Shown here: positions 1-13,260 of the stretch, one piece after another
Position numbering within the stretch: the stretch's first letter is position 1
Layout: each line of letters begins with the position of its first letter
Source of the DNA: Anisus vortex
Taxonomy: Eukaryota > Mollusca > Gastropoda > Planorbidae
Length of the DNA stretch: 64,000 bases
NCBI GenBank assembly: GCA_949126835.1
Contig: OX421506.1
Coordinates: forward strand, 13,984,284-14,048,283
Reading direction: 5' to 3'
Made by a program: the position numbers and the translations under genes
Notes under the pieces: model-generated
Told to the model about the DNA's origin: nothing
The model's input: only the letters and a program-made list of their open reading frames with translations
Database searches by the model: none

Positions 1-248
1 TATTTATAGGATTCTGCTATGAGAGCTTTGTGTTCATTCTAACAAATGTTCATAGGATTCTGCTATGAGAGCTTTGTGTTCATTGTAACAAATATTTATA
101 GGATTCTGCTATGAGAGCTTTGTGTTCATTCTAACAAATGTTCATATGATTCTGCTATGAGAGCTTTGTGTTCATTGTAACAAATGTTCATAGGATTCTG
201 CTATGAGAGCTTTGTGTTCATTGTAACAAATGTTCATAGGATTCTGCT
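1..248. repeat. 46-bp minisatellite
   Basis: The phrase ATAGGATTCTGCTATGAGAG recurs at 6, 52, 98, 144, 190 and 236, so the period is exactly 46 bp with about 5.3 copies. The copies differ by single bases (for example CATTCTAAC versus CATTGTAAC). The array is cut by the window edge. It lies in the ARMC8 intron beyond the last exon visible here. Confidence 0.92.
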
Positions 249-435
249 AATCCTTTGTTTATACCTTAAAAAACCTACAATTGTTTTTGTTGCTTTTTTA
301 AGTTGTAGGAACTATTATTGCACTTATAAAAACAGTGACCACTATTTTTCATATGTTACATAGATTCTAATTTTCTAAAGCAGTATCATCTGCAAAGTGT
401 AGATATAAATATATAAGTCTTTATCAGTTCATTAC

Positions 436-3400
436 CCCAAGTAAAGGTTTCCAAACAGCGTTATCATGTAGAACAGTTCTGATCTGATGAACAGAGCGAG
501 TCAGGGACTGCAAACACCTTAAACTTGCGGCCACCTCAGCTTGATTTGGGCTCAACATACAAGTCATGATTTGGTCAACTAGTCCTTCTCTTTTTATTAC
601 CTTCAGACAAAATATTTTTTCATTTGTATTACATTTGACATACTAAAACATTATTTTCCAAATTAACACACACAAACAAAATAGTGTTTTTTCAGTCATA
701 GTTACCTCGACTATTCTCTATTAAGCTGATTAAAATGTGTGCTCTTACATTGCCAAATTCTAACTTTTTCCAAACTTTGACTAAAAATTCACAAACTAAT
801 ATTATATAGTGTAATGGTGTGTGTAAATTGTCTTAATGTTAACCAGCAGTGTATTTTATGTAGTCCAAATTGAACATTACATTAATGAATTCATTTCCCT
901 ACTCCTAGAACTCATTAAAAATACTGATAGTATATTACAGAAAGGATTTAAGGAATCACCATTATTATTGATTACATTTAGTACATATTTTGTTGAATTT
1001 AGTTTCCAAAACTTTCCCAAACATGTCCGTTTTTTTTAAACTTTACCGAACCTGAAAAAACAAGTTTTCTTAATTTTCCCATCCCATATGAACCCTGTTG
1101 TGACAGCATGTTGTTGAAGTACAAAGTATATATAATTTAATATCATTGACAGTGTTGAGTATTTCAATGTTCAAGAATTCAGTGCTGGTGGGACAGTACA
1201 CTCCAAATGTTTACAAATGCACACTCTGGTGTAAAAATGTATTTTAATATAGGTGTGTGATGAATAGATCTTACCTTATCCCTTATTTCTTCATCATTAG
1301 CACTGATGGCAGCAAATGCCAAGAAAGCTGCTCGTCTCATTTCACTACCCCAGTCAACCTCCTGGAAATTTAAGTTTCAAAATGTTATTTAATCATCTCA
1401 AATGATTATTGCTTTCATATTTTTATTTAAAAACTTCCAGTCACAGAATAGGTTTTGAAAAGTAATGACTTCAAAATACACATCTAAGAAAAGATAAAGA
1501 TTTAGAGTAAATGCATTCAACTAACTGTGAGGTTTTCCATGAACATATATTTTATCATGTAGTCCAATGCATTTAACTATCTGTGGGGTTTTTCATGAAC
1601 AAATATTTTATTTAGTCATCTTATATGTATAATGCTTTGATATTTCAATTAAAAACTTCAAATAGTTTTCAAAAAGTAATGACTTCAATATAATAAAGTG
1701 AAGATTTAGAGTAAATGCATTCATCTAACTGTGAGTTTTTTCATGAACAAATATTGTTGATCAATGCAATTTTGAGAAAATATGTTTAGCTGTTAGTGAA
1801 ATTAAAATAGAGATTTTTGTCTCCCTGTGCTTCATTCCATTGATCTTATGTTAGTTACTGTAGCCATAGTGTAATAGGGCTAAGGAGGCATTCTTCATAT
1901 TGATCAGATTAATTGGACGTTGGGAAAGATTGGAAATGTATACCAGTGTATATAGTCTAAATAGAATACCAATATTATTATGAACCATTGCAAGACAATC
2001 TCATTTTGACATAATGCAAATTGTAACAAAAATATTTTTAAGTTCAGGGCATACTAGGAGGAATACCGTAAAGCGATTTTCTGGACTTTTCTACTCTATG
2101 TCATCTCTCACCAAATTTCAAGAGATTCTAAAATATCAGGTGAATACTCTAAAGATGTCTTTGGTGGAAAACGTACTTCAGTTATCATATTTAATGTGGG
2201 ATAGGTGGGAGAAATATCTAAGAGTGGACCTGCCTGTCAATCATTGGCTCCCTAATGGCATGAGATATTAACATGGGTACCCCATCTACTGACCATGGGT
2301 TTAAGGGATAGGTGATGGTGAAGTAATAATATTGAAATTAATGAATAATATTGAAATAAATAACTAACCTTTTTGTCTGTAGAAACCTTTTTCACATCCT
2401 TATAGTGTAAATAGTTGGACAAGGTACTGATGAGGTGATCTGTGATGCTAGCAATCATCTGAAGGTCAGGATCAACCTCAACCAGAAATGCCAGAGTTTC
2501 TGCCCCTTTAACATTTTCTTCTAATGGTCTGTCTCTCTTGCACATCCTCACCAGTGTTCCTAAAGTCTTTGTAAACAAAAGCATATATTGGTCAAAATGT
2601 GTGTGCAAGGCCTGTTACTAATTGTTTAACTCATTCTGTGCCGGGGGGTTTAACGCGTTTGTGCCTGCCAGGCCATTTTTAGGCCGCTAGAATTTTTTTA
2701 GGGTGTCCTTATTTATTCATAAATTTCTAAAGGTATTTGCTTAGCAAGATACCTGTATTTCATATCAAATTAAAGCAAATTAAACAGGGAATAAATATAA
2801 GTAGAAGTTAAAACAATATTATAATAAAAGTTAGATCTTCAATAGTAATTTATGGAGTAAAAATTTTTTTTTATAAAACAAAAAGGAGCAAAAAAATCAA
2901 TCTTAACAGATTTTTATATGGTATGCGTAGCAGATATCCAATTCGGCTTAAAACCACTAAAAGAATATCTATTCCTGATCAGACAGCATTTTGAATTTTG
3001 AAAATATCCCATATAGTTACTGAGTTCTGCGCATTTTTGTAATATTAGTATCAGCAGCAAACGCCGATCCTTTATATTTCTTTATAGTTTACATCGGGCT
3101 AGGCCTAACAACGAATGTCGGAATCTTTAATTAGTAAATAAACAGAACGTCTTCAAAACCAGATTTAAATGATTTAAGGTTATTATCTGATGAATAGAAT
3201 TTAATAATTAGCAATAAAAGTTTTTTTTACCAACAAATTTGACAAGCCCTAAGGCCTAGAAACATTTCAAGTAGGCGTGGCTATACTTTGTTTACAAACG
3301 TTTACACAGAAATCGATTAAAAATCGTCATTATTATTTAAAAACCCCAAGTAAACCAAGCAGAAAGGAAGCAGAAAGAGTTATCATTCGTTTGAGAATAT

Positions 3401-6400
3401 AAAAGTCAAATTAATAGGCTATAGCAACAAAATAAGCTTTGAAAACAAAATCTACCATATATAGTTGATTGGCACGGAAGCGCCGAGTCTAATCTACCAT
3501 ATATGGTGGATTGGCACGGAATGAGTTAATGTCTTAAAAGTAAAGTGAAATATTAAAGACAATAGTTTTAGTGGAGTAACCTTTCTACTGATGACTGGAT
3601 CAGATGCTTCTAAAGCACCACCTCTATGCAGATATGTTAGGACTTTGGCAGCAGCCAACTGCATCTCTGAAGGTTTATTGCGACCCATCAATCCAACAAA
3701 TACTTGTACCAAAGAGGGAACTAAAATGGAGAAATATTATTTCCATAGAGTCTTGGTTAATGTAAAAATTGTGCACTGATTAAAAATCATTCAAGATAAG
3801 TTTTATATAATACCTTTAAAAAAAACTTTAAAGAAAATGGGAAACATTTACCAGAAACTACTGCAGAGCAAACTGTTGGGTTTTTGTAACACATGTTTGC
3901 AAAACATCTCAAAGTTGGCATTTGAACTTTATAAAAATCAGACAAAAGTAATGGAGCAAAAAATGCTACAGTGTCACTATCCAATAGCTCTAATTGGTGC
4001 TGTGGAGTCTGGAAAGTAAACAATTTCATTCATTAAAACTCAATTGTAAATTTTCCTGTGAAAATTACATCATTAGAGTAGATACTTCAAATCTCTAGGA
4101 ATATCCTTTTCATGAGAGTGTCTGTGTCCATTATCCCAAGTTGCCACCCGCTTTATGATATGCCCTGAAAAATTCATTCTTTTCTTGATGTAATCGAGTA
4201 TGAAAGTCACATTGTATTTATGAGAGTACAGCACACAAAAAAATGGATACCAATATTAATTATGTAGGCCTAACTTTATAATATAATAAAAAGTTGCATC
4301 AAGTTGACATTTTTTTTTTTCAAGAGCTTAGTTTATATTTTTGAGTTTTTTTCCCTTCCCAAAGGTTATTCACATTTACAAATAAATGATACAACATACT
4401 ACAGTTAAATCAATTGCTGTAAGCGCTCCATCCGTATCTAGATGATCATTTAAATTGACAGTAGACATTATTTTTAAACCAAAAACTAGAAGTTATATAT
4501 TAATGATATAATAAAGAGAAAGACTGCGAAAAGACTTAAATCAACAATCATTGTAATTAAGCACAGCAATTAATTAGATTGAAATAAAGCAAATTTAAAG
4601 AATATTTAGTAAATTTATGAAAACTTCTAATATTTTTATTAGGTTTACTACACCAGCCATTTGGCGAGTGGATTTGTTACTTTCCCTTAGAACTACAAAT
4701 TTTGATAAGGTGGCTAAGAGACAGACTTGGGCCTATGATTTTAATGAATTAAAATTGACATTAAATTATATTCACTATAGTTCCTTAGGCCTTAATATTG
4801 TTGTATTTGTTTTTAATAATTGGGTAAATTCAATTAAGCAAAGAAAATATTCAAAAATTAGAGGTGTAAAATTGTATCCATAATACATCTGGTCTTGATA
4901 TGGACAGCAAAGGCCAAATAGATAAAACCTAAAAAAATTCAATTTTAAACTTTCATATAACCTTTGTTGTCATTTGCATAGCAATAGTTTCTTGAAAATC
5001 TTACTTAAAAATGTTTATAAATTGAACAAACTGACAAAAACCATTACTAGAGAGGATAGATGGGTCTCAATTGCAAGTGGAAAAATGTGGGGACCTGATT
5101 TTGTCATAAAATACAAAGGCATAAGAGACAAAAAACATACATTTAAAAAGAACATAACTCAATCAATATTCAAGAGACAACAAACATACATTTAAAAAGA
5201 ACATAACTCAATCAATATTCAAGAGACAACAAACTTACATTTAAAAAGAACATAACTCAATCAATATTCAGAGACAACAAACATACATTTAAAAAGAACA
5301 TAACTCAATCAATATTCAAGAGACAACAAACATACATTTAAAAAGAACATAACTCAATCAATATTCAAGAGACAACAAACATACATTTAAAAAGAACATA
5401 ACTCAATCAATATTCAGAGACAACAAACATACATTTAAAAAGAACATAACTCAATCAATATTCAAGAGACAACAAACATACATTTAAAAAGAACATAACT
5501 CAATCAATATTCAAGAGACAACAAACGTACATTTAAAAAGAACATAACTCAATCAATATTCAAGAGACAACAAACATACATTTAAAAAGAACATAACTCA
5601 ATCAATATTCAAGAGACAACAAACGTACATTTAAAAAGAACATAACTCAATCAATATTCAAGAGACAACAAACGTACATTTAAAAAGAACATAACTCAAT
5701 CAATATTCAAGAGACAACAAACATACATTTAAAAAGAACATAACTCAATCAATATTCAAGAGACAACAAACGTACATTTAAAAAGAACATAACTCAATCA
5801 ATATTCAAGAGACAACAAACATACATTTAAAAAGAACATAACTCAATCAATATTCAAGAGACAACAAACATACATTTAAAAAGAACATAACTCAATCAAT
5901 ATTCAAGAGACAACAAACATACATTTAAAAAGAACATAACTCAATCAATATTCAAGAGACAACAAACATACATTTAAAAAGAACATAACTCAATCAATAT
6001 TCAAGAGACAACAAACGTACATTTAAAAAGAACATAACTCAATCAATATTCAAGAGACAACAAACATACATTTAAAAAGAACATAACTCAATCAATATTC
6101 AAGAGACAACAAACGTACATTTAAAAAGAACATAACTCAATCAATATTCAAGAGACAACAAACGTACATTTAAAAAGAACATAACTCAATCAATATTCAA
6201 GCTACACACATACAAAATAAAACTATTTTGTAAATGGGGAAAATTAGCTCATTGCAGAGATATGCTTTTGGGGATGCTATGATGAATAGAAAATTTTGCG
6301 TTGGAATGGCTAATTGGAAACAAACACACAAATAGACTAGCACTTACCAAGCAACATTTTTCTAGAGTAATAGTAATACACTCTTGACACGTGACAGAAT

Positions 6401-9336
6401 ATTTCAGCAGACTCAGTAGGTGTGGAATATATGTGCTTCCAAAAATATTTTCCTAGTTGAAAATTTAACACAATATATATATATATATATATACATTTTT
6501 TTTAGGGCATTACACAGAAACTATACAATTTATACAAAACATATAAATAGTTACTGCATTTTTGATGAGGAAAAAATACCTTTTTAACACAAATAAAAAA
6601 ATAATTTGAATTACATTAACAATAAAATGAAAAAAAAATTGTATAAGTACCTCATATAAACTTGAAATAGAATCTGTGTTGACTAGGAAAATGGATCGTA
6701 AGCATCTCAAAATGGCTTCAGTGTAGCGCAAGTTAAGATTAGTCAGAGCTATTTTAACAAAGAAAAAATAAAAAATAACCCTATACTGATCATTCGAACA
6801 TCTAAAAATGTTCTCAAATATATAAATTCAGTGTTATTTTTTTTTGTAGCACTACATATAAGTCTTGTAGCACTACATATATAAACCTTGTAGCACTACA
6901 TATATAAACCTTGCAGCACTACATATATAAGCCTTGTAGCACTACATGTATGAGTCTTGTAGCACTACATATATAAGCCTTGTAGCACTACATATATAAG
7001 CACTGAATATATAAGTCTGTAGCACTACTCATATAAGCTACACGTATGAGTCTTGTAGCACTACATATATAAGCCTTGTAGCACTGAATATTTAAGTCTG
7101 TAGCACTACACATATAAGCTGTGTAGCACTACTTATATAAGGCTTGTAAACTTGTAGCTCTACATATATTTAACCCTTGAAGCACTACATATATAAGGCT
7201 TGTAGCACTGCATATATAAACCTTGTAGCACTACAAATATAAACATTGTAGCACTACATATATAAACCTTTATGAAAACAAATACTGTATAGATAATTAA
7301 GTTTTCTTTCAATTCCTCTAAAGATTGTATTTCTGTTTCATTCTACAGGCACATTTGTAATATCTTACCATGCCCACTGGGTTGCAGGTTAGCAGTTTTA
7401 AATAACTAAAGGCAGATAAAAATACTACTATATCTTATCTTATACATTGCTGATGCCCCTTCTATAGAGAAGATTATTGCATCCTACGCTCCTCCGTGGT
7501 CCGAGTCTAGTCTTGCATTTTTATTAGTGTTTTAAATGATGTTAAGTTACTGGTTTTCCTGGTTTGTTCAGGCAACCCATTCCATGCCCAAAATATAATT
7601 ATCTTATTAAATATATTACAGATTCTTCTTCAATAAAGGAGATTATTGCTATTGACTGCCAGAATGTAAAAGAATTTAATCATGAAAAATCCACTAAAAC
7701 AGTGTACATGTTTTGTAATTAAACAACTTTTTACCGTACTTTTTTTTCTTCTATATATATTTTTGGGCATTCCTACCTCACATTTTTTATTGCCAGTTTG
7801 GAGACAAAAGTAGTTACACATTTCTTAAGGTTTTCATATTTTCCCAGAAAGTATTCTCATTTTGTCAAAAGTAAAATTATAAGGAGAGAGGTCTAGTTTG
7901 TAGTGCTGATAGACAAGGTCCCTGTGTATACATACTAATGTAAGCATATCAGAATCCACTGTGGGCTCTTTATTTCATCATAAACTGAATGTTGTCAATC
8001 TGTTTATTTATTATATATCTTAAACTTTTAAAAAGACCATCACCAATCAAACAGTTCACCCATAATATTATCTCCATCTAGCTCTTTGATTTGAGAAGAG
8101 AAATTATTTACTGGCACAGTGAAACTGTAATTCACAAATCTCAAAGTTGAGATCGAAAAATTAAAAACAAACACAGTGAAGTAAAATATCAACAACAACA
8201 AGTATTCGTGTTGGAACCAAAATATTCCTTAAAAAATAGTGCGCTCATGCTTGGTAATTATTAAGACTTTTTATTGGCTATTAGATCGTTCTTTGTCATT
8301 AAATAAATGAAAATGACATAAACCATTAATACAATGAATCATATTAGTAAAGAATTTTGTTAGTTACTTAATAATAGTTTACTTTATATCACTGCGCCAA
8401 GGGAGTGTAACACTATTTTTAAAAAAACTGGCCTTCGCTAGCGAAGTCAGAAATTCAAGCTTGCACGTCCTGTCTTAAGTAGTCCTTGGTATTGACTAAT
8501 ACTTACATTTAAGTAAAATTGGAACAGTTTTTTCTTGGACTAAGATTGTAATGATTTGAGAATTTCCTTTGGCCAAACTTCCTAGGACTATGATGGCCTC
8601 GGTCTTTAAGTCAACGCCAATGGCATCATCTTCTATCCACTTCAAAATTCTTCAACAATGGGAATAGAAAAGAATTTTATTTTAATTTTAGAAGATTGAA
8701 AAATAATATAAAGACCTGTGATACTATGAATAAAATGTATTTAAAGGGTGTCTAAATGGGCGTAAAGTAAATTATTTTACAATTAATAATAAAAAAAATA
8801 CAAACCTAGAAACTAGTCCAGATTGAAGGCTGAGCATCTTCTCATGGTTGCTGCCAATTATGTCATTCTTTACAGTTCTAAAAAAAAATGTTTAATGCTA
8901 ATTATTTTTATTAGTGTCAGAATGGCAATAGCAAAAAGTATAACTATTTAGAGATTACAATTACAAAATGGTCAAAAATATGCTTTGATGCTATTCATAT
9001 ATCTTTTAATTAACTTTTTAAAAAAATTTAATATTAGTTCATGGATAATAATTTAAGAATACATACATGGGAATTTTTAGGTTTCCTTAGCCTTAACAAA
9101 AGAGGTGTATATGTATAAGAAATGTATATAATACCACTAAGCAGGAGCGAAGCGACAGGGGGAGCTGAGGGGGGCTAAGCCTGTGTTTGTATAAAAGCAA
9201 ATGAAAATGTTTGAACAAGACAATGGTTAACTTACATAAGAGCCTCCATCCATAAAGATGACTGATCATCATTTAAAAGAACTGCTATGCTAGATGAATT
9301 ATGACTGTGAGAGATTCTAGAATCCAAGTCAATATC
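436..9336 (-). CDS. ARMC8: ARMC8, armadillo repeat-containing protein 8 (partial, ten internal exons)
   Basis: ARMC8 is the animal counterpart of yeast Gid5, an armadillo-repeat scaffold of the CTLH/GID E3 ubiquitin ligase in cytosol and nucleus. Coding order on the minus strand is 9236-9336, 8806-8877, 8507-8649, 6651-6748, 6348-6452, 3852-4008, 3581-3720, 2369-2566, 1275-1361 and 436-600. Phases join without a break over 1266 nt (422 codons), with AG acceptors and GT donors throughout. Recognisable segments include LRYTEAILRCLRSIF, KPSEMQLAAAKVLTYL, KGAETLAFL with IASITDHLI, and RCLQSLTRSVHQIRT, all in the order of vertebrate ARMC8. The first exon (about a dozen residues with the start codon) was not found upstream of 9336, and about 220 C-terminal residues lie off the left edge. 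Introns carry a TTAA-ended element and two minisatellites. Family identity is secure; exon edges were set by eye. Confidence 0.93.
1401..1755. repeat. diverged direct duplication in an ARMC8 intron
   Basis: Two copies, about 1401-1550 and 1626-1755, share AAAAGTAATGACTTCAA, AGATTTAGAGTAAATGCATT and a CTAACTGTGAG block followed by CATGAACA. A third partial copy of the last part lies between them near 1565-1605. No coding potential was seen. Confidence 0.6.
2626..3529. mobile_element. TTAA-flanked terminal-inverted-repeat element (MITE-like)
   Basis: The left end reads TTAACTCATTCTGTGCC and the right end GGCACGGAATGAGTTAA, which are inverted copies with one mismatch, each beginning at a TTAA. 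About 900 bp lies between them with no coding frame. TTAA targets are typical of piggyBac and Kolobok superfamilies. A block ending GATTGGCACGGAA is duplicated just inside the right end. The element sits in the ARMC8 intron between the exons at 2369-2566 and 3581-3720. The superfamily is not established from the ends alone. Confidence 0.72.
5123..6200. repeat. 49-bp minisatellite, about 22 copies
   Basis: A near-perfect array with a 49-bp period (some copies 48 bp, having lost an A in TTCAAGAGAC), seen for example in CAAGAGACAA at 5171 and 5220. Variation is mostly AACATACAT versus AACGTACAT. It fills most of the ARMC8 intron between the exons at 3852-4008 and 6348-6452. The homogeneity points to recent expansion or gene conversion. 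Confidence 0.95.
6846..7270. repeat. 24-bp minisatellite, degenerate
   Basis: The unit is close to CTTGTAGCACTACATATATA plus four bases, repeated about 17 times with many indels. It lies in the ARMC8 intron between 6748 and 8507. Confidence 0.85.
7458..7592 (-). repeat. dispersed repeat R, copy 1
   Basis: This copy carries, in reverse orientation, the blocks that define a family seen six times here: GAAGATTATTGC with TCCTACGCTC, GTCTTGCATTTTTATTAGTG, and CAGGCAACCCATTCCATGCC. The same blocks occur in order at 11387-11622, 20652-20894 and 61679-61905. The class is unknown; no TIR or tRNA promoter was seen. Confidence 0.75.
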
Positions 9337-11386
9337 CTGAAAACATTTTTTTCAAAGCAAAGTTTACATTACAGAGAATTTAACATATGGTAAGTAGATC
9401 TAAACACTAAACATATAGTTATCAAACAAAACAGCAACAGAGTTCTGAAATATATATATGACTTCTAAAAGGTGAAAATAAGAGGAGAAAAAAAAAAGGT
9501 ATATCATTCAAGTGTTAATGCCATTTACTACAATATATTTTTGAAGAAGTGCAAATCAATAAAACTTTATCAATATAGCCTACTGTCAAGTTATAATCAC
9601 TTAGGTTAGACATCAGATTTCAAATTGGGCCATGACTAGATAAATCTTCCCTCAACAAAAACGTTTACTTATTTTCACCTTACTTTGAGTTTCCACTTGG
9701 TTTATATATATATATATATTTAAAAATTCACATTATATTATGTAGACAGATTGTCTTTATATTAAATAACTATGTAGGTTTATATTTCATCGTCTGCATT
9801 TTACGCCTCGAGAGACGATCCCTTGCAGGCCCTCATGTGGCCTTGTTTATGCTATATTAATAGTAAAAAATCGTGTTTAAAAATATAATTTTTTTTTTAT
9901 ATCGTTTGCAAAACACTTAATGACTTGATTTGTGCGAAATTGGCATGGATCTTTAAAAATATTTCACAGTGAACCAAAAAAACTTGTGGGCAAACACAGG
10001 TAAAGAATAACTATTTTGTGTTTTTCCTCTCTTTTTAATTTTTTTTAATGGGTTCTAAGTTCTAAGGAATTCCAAGTGAAGCTGGGTCCCATTAGCCATT
10101 TAATTCTAAAGGGACCCGGGTCTGAATAGCCGCAGCCTTTCTAGGATAACATTTAACATGCTTTAGAAACTTACTGTCTTATTTATGGGTTGGGGCGGTT
10201 AATGCTACATTTATTTGTTTTGTCTTTTTTAATCATCAATTTAGCTCTGTCACCTGGGGTAATATCTGTATTCTTAGTTGTATGTTTAACGCGCTCTGAG
10301 CTTACATTATGTTTGTTGGCAGCGCTATACATATATTATTATTATTATCTAGAACCAGCTAAGGCCTACGCCTACACCAAAATTTAAGTAGGCTATAAAA
10401 ATAAAAGCAAGCCTTCCCAATTTCAATTTCATAACATTGGTTGAACACTTTCTATTCTATACTATAGCCTACCTTTACTTAAATTGTGTTCTTTAAATTT
10501 AAGTTACTTTATTTAACTTTAACCATTTAACTAAAAACTTTATTAACCACTTTTGACTTTAACTAGTTTAACCCGTTTGAAAAATCGGTTAGAAATAGAG
10601 ATAGACTAGCAAATAATAACTAAGCTAATATAATAAGTAATATTACTAATAATAATTATAATAATAATAGTATAGTAATAGGCTAATAGAGTCTAGTATA
10701 GATATAGAATATAGGTTAAATAGTTTTAAATATAGCAGTTTGTAGAAACGACACGTAGAGTCGTCGTAGAGTGTATGAGTATGCCTACTACTATAACAAA
10801 ACTGTAAACATCTACTTAGTGACTTAGACCAGACAGTCAGTAGCCAGTAGTAGTATTGCGTTAGTGCGTAGCACAGAAAATATTTATAAAAACACACCAC
10901 TTTCACCACACAACATCAACAACAAACGTCAAACAACGTCAACAAACAAGCAAATTTGGGCAATTTATTTGGGACAACTTTATTATATATAACATTTCAT
11001 TATCATTATGCTTACTCGGTATTAAATATTACAAAATATAATATGACTTATCGACAAGTTTGAGCTTAGCAAAGAAATTATTTAAATCACAAATTTCCAC
11101 AAAACAAAAAGCTAAATTAATTAATTAGAAAAAAGGCAAATTCATAGCATACCATTTTTTTTTGGTTCTATCCGTTTCTATTTATTTTATTAATAAATAG
11201 TTCATTTTTTTAAAAAAACTAAATGTCCAGTATTTCCAACCTCAAAATGTGAAAAGTAGCTAACGATACCGTTTAAAAATGTAATTACCAAAATGCAGGT
11301 TATAATCACTGAGCTATATATTATATAGCTCAGTGGTTATAATATAAATTTGTTGGCATGTTAGAAAACGCAAAGACTTATCACAC
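9337..11386. other. stretch upstream of the ARMC8 exons; no gene recognised
   Basis: The missing first ARMC8 exon and its promoter should lie here or further right, but I could not pick a convincing start codon with a phase-0 donor. The stretch contains a (TA)n run near 9704-9720, many stop codons in all frames, and the TAGGCCTA-like motifs common in the window. Confidence 0.5.
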
Positions 11387-11622
11387 ACAATGCTCAGATA
11401 AACATAAAGACAAAACACTTTCCTTATCCCTTATGTGAGAACAAATGCATATTATAAGAACTCTTACTTCCCGAGTGGCTTTCGGGCATGAAATGGGTTG
11501 CCTGAACCAACAGGAAAACCAGTAACTTAACATCATTTAAAACATTAATAAAAATACAAAACAATTATAGACTCGGACCACAGATGAGCGTAGGACGCAA
11601 TAATCTTCTTTATAGAAGGAGC
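11387..11622 (+). repeat. dispersed repeat R, copy 2
   Basis: This is the clearest copy of the R family. It runs from ATGCTCAGATAAACATAA through GGGTTGCCTGAAC, CCAGTAACTTAACATCATTT and GATGAGCGTAGGACGCAATA to GAAGGAGC. It stops abruptly there, where a hAT-like end (CAGGGCCGGATT) begins. Copies at 20652 and 29779 continue past GAAGGAGC, so this copy is interrupted by the transposon. Confidence 0.8.
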
Positions 11623-13260
11623 CAGGGCCGGATTAAACCATCTTGGTACCCTAGGCACAAACCCACATGGGTGCCCCCTTCTGTCCCGAGCCTCCAATCC
11701 TCCACTGACCACTGGTATGTTCAATATTATGCAAAAAACTAACGAATAAAAACATTTAACACATATGTTTGTCCTACTATCACTCATATAAAACCTACAA
11801 TACTGTAGGCTATTTCTGTATTAAAATTAATAGTTAATTAATTTTGTAATTATTATAGAATTTAACTGTAACTTTTTTAATAGATGAGAAAGTCATAGAG
11901 AGCTCACATTTACATTTTAAAGTTCTTTTTTCGAGATTTACATCTGGCAAAGTTTTTTGAGTAGGCCTACATCATCAAAGTTAAGTCTGCCTCTATCATC
12001 AGCAGAGATAAGGAATCAAGCCTTTCTTGTTTCGTTGTCAATCTACTTGGATTTTGTGTACGTTTCAACTGAGAAAAAGAGCGCTCAGATGAACAGGTGT
12101 TAACCATTAACGTTAAAAATATGCGCAAGACGATTTCTACATTTGGAAAAGCACATTCGATAATGTCTCTAACTATTACTTTGAATAATTATGCATGACT
12201 GAACGTGTTGTTTTCAGATTTTAATGCACTAAACTTGTGGCGAATATAGCCTATGAGTGGAACTGTTGTAGTTCAGTATATAAATTATTGTTCAGATCTT
12301 CAGGCTTCATGATAAGCATTTATTAGTCCTTTACAACATTGAAATGATTGTGATACATCGACAAAACAAGAAAATCGAACTGCTATATCATTATATACTT
12401 GTAGCCTACTCGTCTACTCATCTCTGTCTCAAGTTTAACAATGGCGTAGAAAGCAGTTATGCGAAATTTGTTTCTGGAATTCAGAGATACCTCAGGACAG
12501 TAGCGGGGGCAGGAGGGGGGGGGGGGGAGCATTCTAACGCTTCTATAATCTGAGGATGAAACTTAAGAATAGCTTCAGTTGCAACAGCATGTGCTTCCCA
12601 TCTGGTATCGGAAAGAGACTTTACCAGCGTTTCATTCACAAGGCATCCTTTCAGAATCTTCCATCTGTTGGTTGAAGCTGAGAAAAAAGTATAGATCCGT
12701 TGCACTGTATGGAAGAAGTTTACTGCCTCTAAACAAAATTCAACGGCACTTCTGCCTACCAGATTTAGTGAATGGGCAGCATAGGGTATGTGGTAGTTGT
12801 AGGCCTAGTTCAGGAAGTTTTTCTGTTGATATACCAGTAGATTGTCTTTGTTCCAAGTAGGGTCGTTTGAAGAAGCGGTTAGCTGTTGTGAATGGGAGTT
12901 AGTGCACCGGTACGGGTATTGATAAAAGAAAAACCACCATAGATAAGCCCTACCTTAGGCGTCCTAGCAATAGTAAGCGGGGCTATCTTTCTGTTGTTAA
13001 AAGACAAGTAGAATTTTAATTGTGTAAGAAAATGTTGTTTCACTGTATCTATTGTGACTTTAACTACTTTCATGTTTTTCCATATTGTGGGTACCGGTAC
13101 TTTCAGCAAAACTAGACAGACTTTTGCAACCAATTTCAAAAGTATCTAAACGATCGACAAACAAGTCCAAAATTGCAAAACAAATAATACTATTAGTATT
13201 AGCTTTCTGTGAATAAACAAGCCAGTCTCTTTCAATTTCATTAAGATTTTCCTTTCTATT
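11623..13260 (-). pseudogene. degenerate hAT-family transposase (ZMYM1-like)
   Basis: hAT transposases are DDE cut-and-paste enzymes. Reading the minus strand, about 12800-12500 gives AAHSLNLVGR, then FFSASTNRWKILKGCL and SDTRWEAHAVATEAI. Further on, 12105-11967 gives CSSERSFSQLKRTQNPSR and ERLDSLSLLMIEADLTL followed by a TAG stop, the typical hAT C-terminal dimerisation region. An in-frame TAG lies upstream of AAHSLNLVG and the rest is broken by stops and shifts. A weak N-terminal match (DWLVYS) lies near 13240. The 3' tip reads CAGGGCCGGATT at 11623, a hAT-type terminus. The opposite terminus was not found, so the right limit is approximate. Confidence 0.8.

Noticed and set aside
2014..2271. 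85-codon frame in an ARMC8 intron
   Set aside because: No family similarity recognised, opposite strand to the gene, and no splice or start context; probably chance or an old repeat.
8881..9235. Sequence near 9145 as a complete hAT MITE like the one at 59731
   Set aside because: Only one end-like segment (GGAGCGAAGCGACAGGGGGA) is visible; no partner terminus or target duplication was found.
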